Shown one piece after another: positions 1 to 11,896 of a stretch of 64,000 nucleotides of DNA. The stretch's first letter is position 1. The number at the start of each line of letters is the position of its first letter. Source of the stretch: Monilinia fructicola (Eukaryota; Ascomycota; Leotiomycetes; Helotiales; Sclerotiniaceae). The DNA lies in NCBI GenBank assembly GCA_008692225.1, contig VICG01000007.1:2328501-2392500 (forward strand), written 5' to 3'. Both the position numbers and the translations under genes were made by a program. The notes under the pieces are model-generated. The model ran no database searches. It worked only from the letters and a program-made list of their open reading frames with translations, and was not told the origin of the DNA.

Positions 1-1063
1 AACTACCTCTCGATCGGGACTGACAAGCTGTCAAAAAAGACTGGAGGATTTCAAAGATCGCGTCTCTCTCTCTCTCTATAACGATGGACAGATACGTAGA
101 TCCAGGTATCTGGCGCCGTTCAAAAATCGCACGGCTATCGCGAGCAATCATGGGGATCAAAACGTTAAGATCTCACCACCGCAGTTGAGATATCCGGAAA
201 AATGAAGAAACACACTTACCCGGAGCAGCCTCCTCCGCCCTTAGAAATAACGGATGCCGAATAATCTGCAATTCATCTCTACCGATAAGACAACAGCCAT
301 CATTGAGAGAAGTTGAAGAAGACCAAACGACCAACACGGACGGGGCATAATTGCACACCAAATAGGTTAGGGCCATGACCCTCTTGGTGCCCATATACGG
401 CAATGCTTAAAGTCCAAGCATAATTGAATCCTCTACTGGAAAAGTTTCGATTCCACGAACCAGATGCCACAGCTACCACACATACTCTCTGTTTCGACAA
501 TCAAAAAAATATCGCACTCCCCACCAGCTGTGGGGTTTCCGTTCAATTTTAATTTCTGCAAACAACGAGAGACCTATCGAATGAGCATCGCTTGCCATCG
601 CGCGGAACTCTGATTGCAAATCAAACGTTGGGGAGCTGATGGTCATTAGTCTGCGTAAGCGAGATGGGGAAAAGGAGATCTTTTTTTTTGGCGTGGGGTT
701 ATGATCCTTGAATGCTGCTCGGACATAGAGCTATTGATATCGCATTATAGCTTGTATTTTCAAAAGAATTTTATAGTTTCTAGTGCGTGAAATGGATTTT
801 AATTATATCCGATTGAGGATTCATTAGATGATACGTCAGGTACACGCGGAGATTCGCACGTGAAAATGATGTAGACCAAAGGTACAATCAACACGATCAG
901 GGTGTAAGATCAAATCAGGCTAATATAGTACAGTAATTGAAAGTTATCAACAAATATCCGTCAAGATCTCAAGGAGGAGAAACTATGTTTTTTACCGAAA
1001 GGCTTGACATCGTAATGAATGAATATGAAATATTTCAAGTGCGTGTTTATCAAACACCAACAT
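1..1063. other. Intergenic, no gene seen
   Basis: Ordinary-composition sequence downstream of the FAD oxidoreductase. Both strands carry frequent stops, and the few short open frames start on non-ATG codons or lack any recognisable motif. A short CT dinucleotide run lies near position 64-78. I see no RNA gene or repeat element. Confidence 0.6.
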
Positions 1064-2882
1064 CTAAAGCCAACCCCAACCGACAAAAAGTTTGAAGCCA
1101 CCAGTGACAGCCCTCTGGAACACACCCTCCAAGTCATATAATATGCTCGTACGGCGCAACTTTGCATGGTTCTCCTCTCCGTACCCTGCAATAGGGTCTT
1201 GCCAGCTGGCGGCATAATTCAAGTACTGCCATTTGCTATAATACTTTTCTGCCTTTGCGTATGTCTCAATTTTTGCGAACATGTCTTTGGCGGTCTGGGT
1301 AACGATAGCATCATCGGATGCCTGTTGCCAAGTTGCGGTAAGGAGAACGACAATGAGTGGACCTTCGGCGGGAGAAACACCTAAGACGTTTCCACCTGTG
1401 GCTGCGGATTTGGCTGGAACATTGGTGGGAAGTGGTTCTAATGATATAGACCAGGTGAGAGTGTCGATTGTTTCAAGGCTGGCGAGGGAAGTGTTCCAGG
1501 CATTGAATGTTGCATTGAGCATGGCTTTGCTGGGTTTGAAGGTTGTTGTCATGAAGATTGTACTAGGTGTATGTCAGAATGAATTGACAACATCATTCAC
1601 GAATGCACGAATGCACGAGAAGAAAGACAAGAACACATACCGTAAATGAGTAGTTGGTGCCAATGTTTCAGTGGCAACATCTGTTATGTTGGTAATTCTC
1701 ATAGTACTCAAAAATTGAGGTTCAATTGCGGTCAAGTGTTGGTATACTGGGGGGTTGGCGACCGCTTTGGTATAAACGATGTTGTTCACTACTAGCGGAC
1801 CAATAGCGGGCTGGTAGACGAAGGTAGAAATTAGAGAAGCGTATTCATCATAAGTTCCGTTACTGGTGAAGTCGGCCAAGGCGTTGATTTGTTGGTCTGC
1901 AGTTGATATATCATACAAGATATTGCCACCCCAAATATCACCTTGTTGAAAAGCGTAGAAGTCAATTCTGGTGACTACTGCCAAATTGTTGGAGCCACCT
2001 TTTAATGCTAGCCAGAGATCAGAGTTTTGTTGGGCGTTTGCATTGAGGATCGTTCCGTTGGCGATTACTACTTCGAAGTTCTTGACATTGTCGCATGTGA
2101 ATCCTTTTCTGGGCGAGAAATAGGATATTCCACCTGTTCAGGTGTGTTAGATTGTTGATTGGACAAGACATGTGTTAAACTTACCCCCGACGGTCAGTCC
2201 TCCAACGCCAACTGTACTGACTCGTCCTCCTGGAACAGTAATTTGATGTTTATCCAACTCGGAATAAACTTCTCCCCAGGTGGCTGCTGGACCTACGGAT
2301 ACCAAGGACTTATCGGTGCTAACGCTTATGTTGCGAATGATGCTCAGATCTATCGTTACACCTTTATTGGCGTTGGCTTGGCCCGGATTAGGAGCATGCC
2401 CTCCAGATTTGGTAGCGAAACTGCATGAAGGGCTCCAACTGGTGTGATTTGCCAGGAAGGATAGGATACCCACAGAAATGGAGACGTCATAGGAGGATGT
2501 TGGTTTCACTATACAGCCTGGGGACAGTTCTGATTCTTGTAGGGAGTAAAAGGTGTCTGAAAAGCTACTATATGCTGTTGAGTTAGGGTAGAAAACTTTG
2601 GGTCCAAGTGCGTTTTGAAGAGCTTTGCACTATACGGTAATGTTAGGGATGTGTAACGAACAGTCATCAGGTATGAGGAATAGAGGCACTGATTGAGTAA
2701 TAGAGGAACCCCTGACACAGCAAAACAGAAATACTTACGCAAATGTTGTCATTTGTAATATTAGCAGCGGAAGGTTTTGTAACGCTGGCAACAGCGCGAT
2801 CTATGGCGGACTGCGCATCATCTGCTTTTGCAGCACTAGCGAGAAAACATAACAAAGGCAAGAGCACATTAGTGCGTAACAT
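1064..2882 (-). CDS. Secreted FAD-dependent oxidoreductase, berberine-bridge (BBE)-like
   Basis: Four exons that I joined by hand: 2739-2882, 2185-2629, 1641-2133 and 1064-1562. They give a 526-aa protein with frame kept at every junction. Residues 1-20 form a signal peptide (hydrophobic core ending in Ala-Lys-Ala). The PCMH-type FAD-binding domain follows, with the SGGHAPN motif near residues 122-128, whose His is the usual site of covalent FAD attachment, and a GGRVSTVGVGGLTVGG loop. The C-terminal third has the substrate-domain Asn-Tyr region (YLNYAASW) typical of BBE and 6-hydroxynicotine oxidase-like enzymes. Such enzymes oxidise alcohols, sugars or alkaloid-like molecules with O2, producing H2O2. 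The substrate cannot be told from sequence. No other biosynthetic genes lie beside it, so it looks like a stand-alone secreted oxidase. Introns carry clear donors (GTAAGT, GTAAGT, GTATGT). Confidence 0.88.
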
Positions 2883-4968
2883 CTTGAAAAAAGGAGAGTA
2901 TATTGCCTGGGAGGTTGGATATCACTTGGTGCAATCACCCATCTTCAATTGAAGGATATAAGAGATCTTATACTGAAACCATCGGAGTTTTAATCCAGAG
3001 GTAGACTTCGCAACGTCCAGACAAGGGGAGCCCTTGCATCATCCAATTTATCTATCACCTTGGTAGTCTCCACAAGAATCCTTCACTCCACGTGGAGGGC
3101 AGTTCTCGTTCTATCCACTACCCAAAGCGAGATATAGAGCCACAAAATGCTCCAAACGTCATGGCAAAAACATACGAAAAGAAAAATGGATATCCCGAAG
3201 GATCGACAAACCGTCGCTGTACATTCTTAGGGCTGAAGTGAGTGTCTGGATACCTGGACTTGTTCCCTCCTTTCCACGTATATCATTCACGCGGATGTGA
3301 GATTGGAAGAGTAGCCAGATGAACGTCAAACTCCAAGGCTTATGGCATGTTTCCCAAGAATTCAAATCCTCGATCGCGAGAGTGGCTGTGTGTGGACAAT
3401 ATGAGCCTGATGCGGAAGTTTTACTGTATAAACCATTACTGGGAGGTCAGTTTCCTTCATCTCGCAAAGGAGATGGTAGCAAATTGAGTTTATGGTAGCA
3501 TTTATGATGAAGTTAAAGATTCTCGTGTTGTCTAGGAAAGGAGGGTGAAGTTGAATTAAGCCCAGGGGTGAGCTAATCCATATATGGTAATCTTCGGTTG
3601 ATCTCCGAAGTGATGCCAGGTTCAACTCATCATATAATTCATATTTCAACCAGAAATTAAATTCTTCATAAATTTACTTTATTTAATAGAGTTTTACCAA
3701 TTATACAGCTAATTTCGTATCATTGACCCACGTCTATTTATATTTATTTATATACTCCGATATCTCGCTCATTATGCTCATTATGTTGCATATTCTACAA
3801 GTATGCATGCAATGTGCATATGGCTAACACTCACACTTATTCCAGTACTGTGTTGAAATCGTGACCACATCACATACACTTGTGATTCCCCTTTCGGCCA
3901 ATTCTATCAAATGATATAAAAGCTACTTCTGATTCGAATCATCATCTCGCTTTCACCTTGAACGACGACTCTGATCATGCGATGACCAGGTGTGAGACCA
4001 TAAGGTTACTCAATTATATTGCCAGTTCAACAAGCATACACCAAGTCACATGGTTACGTAAACAAACCTTCTCTCTTATAAACTTTCCCATGGGCATGAA
4101 TGCAATTGTTGTTGGTTAATCCCCGATTTTTCATCTAAGCTTTAAGCCCGCAATATACCGTAAGATATCATACCTTGAAGCTATCATCGAGACCAATATC
4201 TAATCTAAGGACCTTTTCTAGCAATGTCGGGAAATGGATCATGTGACATTTCAGTTGCTATACAAATAATACGTCTAACCGTATTGGGCATACTAGCACC
4301 TCGAGGAGGCTATAAAATCGTCCTCCGTTCCATAGATTACATAGAGAATAACATCAATGCCTATAAAAACAAAAGGATTAAGTATTTACACTTTAACTAA
4401 CCAAGTCAATACCAACAAACAACAAAGTAGTTCAAACCTTGGACCATGATGTGTGATGAAGACTTATTTATTTCCAGTATCTGTTCGTGGAGCTTTTATC
4501 CATAGATATTTTTGTTTGGGGTAAAGATTTACTCTTGAAGATGTTTAAAAGATTAGACCATATACTTTTGGTCTCACTTGTGAAGTAGGGATAAGAGGTA
4601 ATCAAGTCTAATCATTTTGATTTGACTCAGACTTAGCTTTGAGGATAATCTGAGATTAGATGGATTTGAAAGTAGATATATTGTTTGTTCGTTAAAAACA
4701 AACATCACAGGAGAACTTGTAGCGAAGTTGCTAGGCATTGTCATTGTATTATTGAGTTGTTAAAAGTAGGAATTGGTCAAGAATCTCTTACGTTTGGATT
4801 GTCATCCTCTCAAGCTATTCATACCTTCGTTTCTGATTGTCCAATATGGTATAAAATGACTCCATCAATACATCGAACCCTCTTTCACTTAGAGGAGGTG
4901 GGCAAGTAGCTGTAATGCAAAAAATATAAGGGTACAAGTCCGTACCAGCCTCCTCTAAAATTCAATTC
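2883..4968. other. Intergenic with decayed minus-strand ORF remnants
   Basis: About 2 kb upstream of the oxidase. Between 3159 and 3672 the minus strand has two adjoining open stretches (68 and about 100 codons). The upstream one reads FNFWLKYELYDELNLASLR, loosely like the leucine-rich start of a fungal F-box protein, but there is no proper ATG and no continuous frame. At 4685-4909 a plus-strand open frame lacks an ATG near its start and has no recognised motif. I treat all of these as remnants or chance. The rest is AT-leaning with no repeat structure that I could see. Confidence 0.4.
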
Positions 4969-5406
4969 ATGTTAGGATATAACATCGATAGGGAAGAAAA
5001 GAGTGCTTCATCAGGTTGTCCATCTGTGAAGGTTTTGGACAAAGCCCTCTGCAACCCGAATGTTTTCTTAGGGTCCAGTCAATATAATATCAGCCTTCTT
5101 GACAATCTGAAATCGCTTCTTCCAACCTCTCTTCCGATGGAAGTCATCTCGCTATGCCTGTGGTTGAAGCTGCGAGGCATTCAAAGGGCCATCTCTGACA
5201 GAATGCGCGATGGTCAAATTTTGGAAACCGTCCATAGCCAACAATTATATCGGGGATTCCAAACAACTGCTCCGCCCGCTCACAGTTCAAAGTTGTCGGG
5301 AGCCGTGGCAGATGCGGATGAGGACTGGAATTACGGTTTGTATTATCGACCTGCGGTAATAACGGTTCCTAATACATGCAGCTATGAATACATGGGCACT
5401 TTCTGA
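4969..5406 (+). CDS. Hypothetical protein, 145 aa (doubtful)
   Basis: A single open frame from an ATG to a stop. I do not recognise the family. It has no signal peptide, membrane segment or cysteine pattern, and composition is mixed. The centre is leucine-rich (LLDNLKSLLPTSLP) and the end is Tyr-rich. No intron is needed. The neighbouring 2EXR gene lies 770 bp downstream on the same strand. The long stretch around it with no other coding sequence, and the absence of motifs, mean it may be a chance frame or part of a decayed gene. Confidence 0.22.
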   Translation: MLGYNIDREEKSASSGCPSVKVLDKALCNPNVFLGSSQYNISLLDNLKSLLPTSLPMEVISLCLWLKLRGIQRAISDRMRDGQILETVHSQQLYRGFQTTAPPAHSSKLSGAVADADEDWNYGLYYRPAVITVPNTCSYEYMGTF

Positions 5407-6176
5407 GTCTAATAGTCCAGTGGGAGCTTCAATTTTCGAGGTCCAACATCTAGAAGAGTCAATTCCCAGAGATCCAGCTGCAGCCTCTTGGTCAAGAAGC
5501 TAAATAGTCTGAAAGTGTGAAACTTCTGGGACTTAAACTCTTAATGATCTTCCTAGATCTAGCTTCGTTGTTATGTTGCTTGATTTGATAGAAGGTCATG
5601 AAACCAAGATTTCGGCTAAGCCAGAGCAATCCAGGTAGGTGGTTCCAAGACTGGTGGAGAGAAAATATGTAGAATTCATATGGTTGTTCCAAAGAATTTC
5701 GACATCTTACCCAAGATTGGGCGAATCTGTACGTCTGTCGCAAAGTGTGGACTCTCTTGATATTATCAGACAGAACATTACCCTGATCAGAATACCGGGA
5801 GTTATTTGGAAGATTTTGTAGTTCGAATGTGCTCTTCTTCCCGAAAATGGGTGGATTTGGGTGATCGAGTCACTATGCAGATATTCCCTCCCTGTAAGCA
5901 TCAGAACCTTTCATAGTGAATCAGCATTTCTAGTATTGATTCATATACTTGCACCTGCAGTGAGTATTGTAATATTCTCAAGGTGAGTAAGTTAACCCAC
6001 CAGTTCCCAAACTTGGAATAAAACTCCTACTTAAGAGACCACTTTCTCACAACGCAAACAAACAAACCAAACCGTTCCTAAGACAAGAATTTCTCAATCT
6101 ACCGACATTTCTGAAACGTCAGTCAAGTATTCTATCAAAGGGCAAACTATAATCAACGATCAGTACTACGGACATC
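5407..6176. other. Intergenic, upstream of the 2EXR gene
   Basis: Several short overlapping frames on both strands (5492-5901) without motifs. The last 120 bp before the 2EXR start codon are CA/AAAC-rich, as in fungal 5' leaders. Confidence 0.4.
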
Positions 6177-6977
6177 ATGTTCCAAAATCAACATCAAGCC
6201 GCACATCAACGTCAAACCCAACTTGGTGTTAATCCCGGTGACTCCATCTCCTTCGCCGACCTCCCTCCTGAAATACAACTCAAAATATGGAAGCACGCTG
6301 CCTTTTCTCAGCCACGAGTTATCGAACTCAAAATTTGTGAGCAGTTCACCGGCCTGAACGAAAATATTCCTGAAGGTCCTAGTCTCGAATATCAGACACC
6401 TACAGGAAGCATTCCTACACTTTTGCTTAAGATCTGCCACGAGTCCCGGGACATTGTCCAGAAGAGCTATAAGTATACCACGTTCCTCGGACGTCCCCTT
6501 TGCTATGATCCAGATATAGATATTTTATGGGTCAGAGGAAAACTTGTTTTCCCAACCACGAATTTCTATCATATGTACAGAGTTTGGGGCCACGTGGGGG
6601 CATTATTTGAGGAAAAACATCAACTCCCAACAGGACCGTACCTCTTTCGATCTGTTGCTCTAGATTTTGCAAGACTCAAAGAGAGTCATCAAGATTTCCC
6701 AGTCTTTGCTCAAGGGGCACCAGATTTTAGGGTAGCCACGCTCTATGGTTTATCCAGAACGGAAGTAGAAAAAATCTACATTGTTTACTCTTTGGGAGAC
6801 CCTAGGGATGAAGTTGACTTAGAGGTACAAGATTTCATAGATAAGCTAAACAGCCTCCACTGCCACCCGTGGATCAATAGATTTCTTAACGGCACGAACT
6901 TGACTGAGTGGACAGCACCTTCAGTTGAAGCAATTCTAGATACCGAACTCATGCGAGGAACAAATAATCCGACCTAG
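6177..6977 (+). CDS. 2EXR domain-containing protein
   Basis: An intronless 266-aa frame. Residues 24-55 contain the 2EXR signature: SISFADLPPEIQLKIWKHA followed by QPRVIEL. The family is fungal-specific, often expanded in Leotiomycetes and Sordariomycetes, and has no established biochemical role. After the signature comes the usual ICHESR motif (near residue 86), then a DPDIDILW strand-like segment and a C-terminal part with no signal peptide or membrane segment, so a soluble intracellular protein is expected. The chosen ATG is the first in frame and leaves about 23 residues of Gln-rich leader before the domain. It stands alone between a decayed stretch and the AT-rich island that begins about 400 bp downstream, a common place for such lineage-specific genes. 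Confidence 0.8.
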   Translation: MFQNQHQAAHQRQTQLGVNPGDSISFADLPPEIQLKIWKHAAFSQPRVIELKICEQFTGLNENIPEGPSLEYQTPTGSIPTLLLKICHESRDIVQKSYKYTTFLGRPLCYDPDIDILWVRGKLVFPTTNFYHMYRVWGHVGALFEEKHQLPTGPYLFRSVALDFARLKESHQDFPVFAQGAPDFRVATLYGLSRTEVEKIYIVYSLGDPRDEVDLEVQDFIDKLNSLHCHPWINRFLNGTNLTEWTAPSVEAILDTELMRGTNNPT

Positions 6978-7645
6978 AGACTTCTCTTAAGATAACCCTG
7001 GAGTCTCTTAACGTCGGCACGACGAGTGGATTTGAGGGAGAGAACTGAGTGCCGGTACTTCTGGTGATGGGAAAAAATCCGTTCTTGGTTAAATATGCAT
7101 TGGACTTTTGACGATAATTGAAAACAATATCATATCATCATGATCTTCCTACATGTGACTCGACTTTATTTGTTCATCCATCATTATTGTCCACCTTGAT
7201 GTGTCTAAGGAGTACGACACAGTCTACTCTAAGACTGTGACGTTTAACTCCAAGTTCTGATATGATATCTCATCCCTTCCAATTCCGAGTAAACATCTGC
7301 TTGTCATATTCCTATCGACGCGTGTATTAAGTCATGACCTTCCCCTACGGAACCAGAATTCCTATAAAAAATCAGTGAATTAACGTTTTCTCAAAAATAT
7401 TATCTTTTATAAATATATGAGTATATATATATATAATCTAAATTATATTGATTTAACTACAAATAGTTAGAATTCTACTAGTTTAATTAAAAAAAGCCTA
7501 AAATCTATTAATTTATCTATAGGTAGTCTAGAATCTATTAGTTAGCTTAAAATAGATTAATCTCGTTGAATAGCTTTAATATTTATTAAATAGCTTTAAT
7601 ATTCGTTGAATAGCTCTAATATTCGATATACTAATTCTTAAATAC
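6978..7645. other. 3' flank passing into an AT-rich island
   Basis: Normal composition to about 7380, then an abrupt change to A/T-dominated sequence with short near-repeats such as 'ctattagttagcttaaaatag' variants at 7440-7620. No coding potential. Confidence 0.5.
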
Positions 7646-7650
7646 CTTTA

Positions 7651-7770
7651 TTCTTTATTCTTTTATTCTTTTATTCTTTTATTCTTTTATTCTTTTATTC
7701 TTTTATTCTTTTATTCTTTTATTCTTTTATTCTTTTATTCTTTTATTATTCTTTTATTCTTTTATTATAT
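7651..7770. repeat. (ATTCTTTT)n octamer microsatellite
   Basis: Tandem 8-bp unit ATTCTTTT, repeated about a dozen times with a few slips near the end, at the left edge of the AT-rich island. Confidence 0.9.
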
Positions 7771-7908
7771 TATTATATTAAAGATAAGTTAAAATCATTT
7801 CGTTGAAATTCGAAAGGGTAAATTGCTTTTTCCTTTCGCTTTTTCTTTTATTTCTCGCTCTTTTCAACGTTAATACTTTAAATAGTTTTAATAATAATAA
7901 GAATAATA

Positions 7909-8232
<324 letters not shown>

Positions 8233-8379
8233 GATTCGAAGAATCAACCTTAGAGAAATGTGGAGTCATGTGATTTTTATACCTGTACTATAGGAGGTTC
8301 AAAATGAAAAACACGAACCTTAAATCCTTAGCGGCTCGTATGATTGGTCATAAGTATTCCGCGAAAATTCTAATTGGTC

Positions 8380-8600
8380 GAACGTTAGTAAGCAAAAAAC
8401 CTTAATTTTTAATGCCGACTTTCCGTTCTACCTTCGGAGCTTAATTATTCCGGCTATTCCATTCCGACTATTCCATTTCGGCCATTTCGAAGGTAGCCAA
8501 CCATTTCGGCCATTTCGAAGGTGGTCAACCATTTCGGCCCATTCCATTTCGGCCCATTCCATTTCAGCTATTATATATAGGCCCTATATTATTTCGAAAT
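8380..8600 (-). mobile_element. Fragment of the inverted-repeat element also present at 10.0-10.6 kb
   Basis: Contains repeated 'ccatttcggccatttcgaaggt' and 'cggcccattccatt' words. Its reverse complement matches the centre of the element at 10,030-10,600, including the edge words AGTAA(G/A)CAAAAAA and AAGCTTAATTATTTC (here GAGCTTAATTATTCC). The copy here is less AT-rich, so it is closer to the ancestral sequence. No coding capacity; the boundary is approximate. Confidence 0.6.
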
Positions 8601-8606
8601 AATAAA

Positions 8607-8722
8607 CAATAAATAATAAATAATAAATATAAAATAATAAATAATAAATAATAAATAATAAATAATAAATAATAAATAATAAATAATAAATAATAAATAA
8701 TAAATAATAAATAATAAATAAA
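8607..8722. repeat. (AAATAAT)n heptamer microsatellite
   Basis: Tandem 7-bp unit AAATAAT repeated about 15 times, directly to the right of the element fragment. Confidence 0.88.
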
Positions 8723-9162
8723 GAGGTTTATTATTATAATTATAATAAATACTTAATATTTTTCATATATAATTAAAAATATATTAAGAAATATATAAAA
8801 ACTATAAAGCTTCTTTATAAATTCTAAATATTAAATTAAATAGAAAATATTTAAAAGTGAACTAAATAAAATAAATAGAATAAATAGAATAAAAAAATAA
8901 AGATAATAAAAAGAATAAAATAGAATTATTATTAAGAAAATTATATAAACTAATATTTATTTAGAAATATTATTACAAAATATATTATAAAATATAAAAA
9001 GAGATATAGAAAAAAAGAATATTATTATTAATATATTAAATATATAGAATATAATTATATTAAATATTTTTTACAATATAAAAGTATTCATTTGAAATTA
9101 AGAGAATAGAAAATAAATATATAATAGTAAAGAATTTTAAAAATGATTTATTTCTTAAGTAT

Positions 9163-9164
9163 TA

Positions 9165-9197
<33 letters not shown>
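9163..9197. repeat. Short (ATT)n tract
   Basis: About eleven perfect ATT units immediately to the left of the first MITE copy. Confidence 0.85.
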
Positions 9198-9198
<1 letters not shown>

Positions 9199-9355
9199 AC
9201 TAGCACTCGCGGAAAATAAATTTTTAGATTATGGATTCGTAGAATTTTATTAGCCTCGAACGAAGTGAGGATTGGGGGTTTGGGGGCTAGCCCCCATTAA
9301 GTAATAAAATTCGAAGAATCCATAGTCTGAAAATTTATTTTCCGCGAGTGCTAGT
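9199..9355. mobile_element. MITE copy 1 (TIR starts CTAGCACTCGCGG)
   Basis: A 157-bp near-palindrome. The left end reads CTAGCACTCGCGGAAAATAA and the right end is its reverse complement, with the match running about 50 bp inward (GATTATGGATTCGTAGAA against TTCGAAGAATCCATAGTC). The centre has a G-run/C-run stem (GGGGGTTTGGGGGCTAGCCCCC). Flanking bases are TA on the left and T/TA on the right, which would fit a TA target as in Tc1/mariner-derived MITEs. No reading frame. Confidence 0.85.
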
Positions 9356-9360
9356 TATAT

Positions 9361-9515
9361 TAGCACTCGCGGAAAAAAAATTTGTAGATTATAGATTCGT
9401 AGAATTTTATTAGCCTCGAACGAAGTGAGGATTGAGGGTTTAAGGGCTAGCCTCTATTAAGTAATAAAATTCGAAGAATCCATAGTCTGAAAATTTATTT
9501 TCCGCGAGTGCTAGT
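9361..9515. mobile_element. MITE copy 2, tandem and same orientation, RIP-like changes
   Basis: A second copy of the same element begins about five bases after copy 1. In the central stem it differs from copy 1 by five transitions, three G-to-A and two C-to-T (GGGGGTTTGGGGG to GAGGGTTTAAGGG; GCCCCCATT to GCCTCTATT). This is the signature of RIP or another C-deamination process acting on both strands. A few other differences outside the stem are transversions. Ends are intact (TAGCACTCGCGG ... CCGCGAGTGCTAGTA). Confidence 0.85.
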
Positions 9516-10029
9516 ATATAAGCTATATAAAGGATTTCTATATAATTTTGTATAACTCTATAATAAAAATAAATAATTCGTAAATAAAATTAGGTTTTTA
9601 ATATAAGATTCATTAATTGTTAAAAGGTTAGAATTTTAGTCTCGTAGGAAACGAAGCTTACGAGAAATTTATAGCCCTACTTGAGGTATGCAATCGACTT
9701 ATTATATAAAACAATTATAATAAGTCAAGAGGTCTAATAAAGAGAAATCAATAGAAAAGATAAAAAGAATTGGAATATTAGCGTTAGAAATATTAATGTT
9801 TACCAGGATTAAAAGATCGAAAAATTAACGTATTCGGAATACTAACGTTTACGAGGACTAAAAGATTACTATTTATTTTGCTATCATTTATAAATTAGAA
9901 TGAAATTATAATATAAATCGTAATTAATTTGTAAATAGTTTAAATTTTATTAGAATAATCTAAGGTTATCTTTATATTATTACTATTATTATTATTTTCT
10001 AATAGTTTTTAAAAAATTATAATTCTAGA

Positions 10030-10600
10030 ATATTAATATTAGTAAATTACTCTTATATTATAAAAAATCGAAAAAATTACTTTTATACTACAAAAATCGA
10101 AATGATTTTACTATAATACTATAATAGATTCTATTTAAAAACTATAGAATCTAGAGTTTTATAATAGATTTTTTATATTAACAAATTAATAGTTATATTA
10201 TTTCGAAATGGACGGGTTGGAATGGAATAGTCGAAATGGAAAGGTTAGAATAAAATGGTCGGAATAGAAAGGTTGGGAATAGAATAGCTAAATTGATTAA
10301 CTACTTTCGAAATGGCTAAAATGGTTAACCATCTTCGAAATAGCCGAAATGGTTAACCACCTTTGAAATAGCCGAAATGGTTGAAATAATTAAGCTTTAA
10401 AGGTAAAACGAAAATCAAAACAAAACTTTTTTGTTTACTAATAATCGATTAATTAAAATACTAGATTTTGAAAATTAGATTCTATTTAAAAAGTATAGAA
10501 TCTATATAGTATTATAGTAAAATAAATTCGATTTTTATAGTATAAGAGTAATTATTTTAATTTTTTATAGTATAAGAGTAATTTATCGTATTATTAATAT
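10030..10600. mobile_element. Non-autonomous element with ~150-bp inverted arms (decayed)
   Basis: The left arm at about 10,030-10,170 (GTAAATTACTCTTATATTAT ... ATAGATTCTATTTAAAAACT) is matched by the reverse complement of 10,460-10,590. Between the arms lies a core at 10,195-10,420 rich in 'aaatggttaaccatcttcgaaa' words that matches the fragment at 8,380-8,600 in inverted orientation. There is no transposase frame. Arms and core are strongly A/T-converted. Ends are approximate and I cannot define a target duplication. Confidence 0.6.
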
Positions 10601-10779
10601 TAATTACGCTATATACTAGTGGCGTAAACATTCGTGGCGTAACTATTACTCGCGTAATAGAACTAGTATAGGATTAGTTAGTAACTAATTATAATCTCAA
10701 TTTATAATAGAATAATAATATAGTCTTTCTTTTATATTATAATCTTATTAATTAATAAAAAAGTAAAAAATTATCTTTA

Positions 10780-10810
10780 ATATTAATATTAATATTAATA
10801 TTAATATTAT
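10780..10810. repeat. (TATTAA)n hexamer tract
   Basis: About five copies of the 6-bp unit TATTAA within the AT-rich island. Confidence 0.7.
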
Positions 10811-11896
10811 AAGTATATATATTTAGTTTAACGTTTTAAATTATTAAAATTAAAAATATAAGTAAAATTCTATTAAACTTTATATATAAACTTTGATTTT
10901 AAAGTTTATCTAATTAGAACGAACTAATATTAAAAAACGATATATAATAATAATATTTTACTCTACTCTTTTCTTTCTCTTATGCTATACTCTAGGGGTC
11001 TCTTTAAACTTAAATATTAATTTAATTTTATATTAAATTATAAATATAAAAAAGAGCTAGAGTATTATAAGTTAATTTTATAATTCAAAATAAAGTAAAG
11101 AAGTTAAGATATATTATAAAGTATAATAAGAGACTATAGAACATCGAATAGCTTTCTTTATATTATAAACTATAAAGAGAAAAGAAGAGCTAACTATAAA
11201 AGAGATTATATAAATATTATAATAATCGTTACGAAAGGAGTTAGCGATAATAGAGCTAATAGCTTTAGTATATCGATAAAAGCGATATTATTAGTATTAT
11301 TAATATTATTAATAAAAGCGATTAAAATAATATAATTATAAATAAAAAGTATTAATTAATTTTAATAAAGATTAGCTTTACTACGATCTACGTTTCCTAC
11401 TAGATACCCCTTAGTTCTATATATGCCTCAGGCCCCCACTCCCTCCTTAGCACCTTCTTATAAGATAAAATTTAACTTTATTAGGAATATAATAAACTAA
11501 AAATTATATCTATATATATATATAGCTAGAGAATATATCAAAGATTTTATTAACTATAGGAAATACAACTAATTAACTAAAAGTCATTATATGCCTTTTA
11601 ATTATTATCAATTCTAAGGTTCCACTACGTATTATACTTGCTTATAACCTTAATAGACTTGTTAATCAGGAAGAACGCCAAGGCCAACGCTAACGCCATC
11701 GAGACCCATAGCCCCTTAGTGCCAAAATAGTGCAAAGTATAAAACTAATCCTTCATGCTAAAATTTCTTTTTTGTCAATGTTTACTCATCCTTCTCTTCA
11801 TAAATATTTCAATATCTTCCAAAAGTATGCCCTTTATTGTGCACTGCTTTGAAGTTGTCACTCGCTATATAAGTTTTCAATCCTTCTTGGCGGTTA

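Larger units (their letters stand above)
8280..11620. other. AT-rich island of RIP-like decayed repeats
   Basis: About 3.3 kb of very A/T-rich DNA dense in TpA and ATAT/TTAA words, with almost no G/C-rich stretch outside the elements listed separately. That composition is what repeat-induced point mutation leaves in Pezizomycotina. It contains no reading frame beyond microsatellite artefacts. Short less-AT patches survive at 8310-8580, 9200-9515, 10600-10680 and 11385-11480. A duplicated ~40-bp segment occurs at about 9780-9815 and 9833-9870 (GTTAG.AATA.TAA.GTTTAC.AGGA.TAAAAGAT). Confidence 0.8.

Noticed and set aside
1064..2882. A biosynthetic gene cluster around the FAD oxidoreductase
   Set aside because: No polyketide synthase, peptide synthetase, terpene synthase, P450 or transporter lies in the neighbouring 15 kb.
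3159..3672. F-box-like gene on the minus strand
   Set aside because: No ATG at the start, two frames, and the resemblance is limited to one leucine-rich segment.
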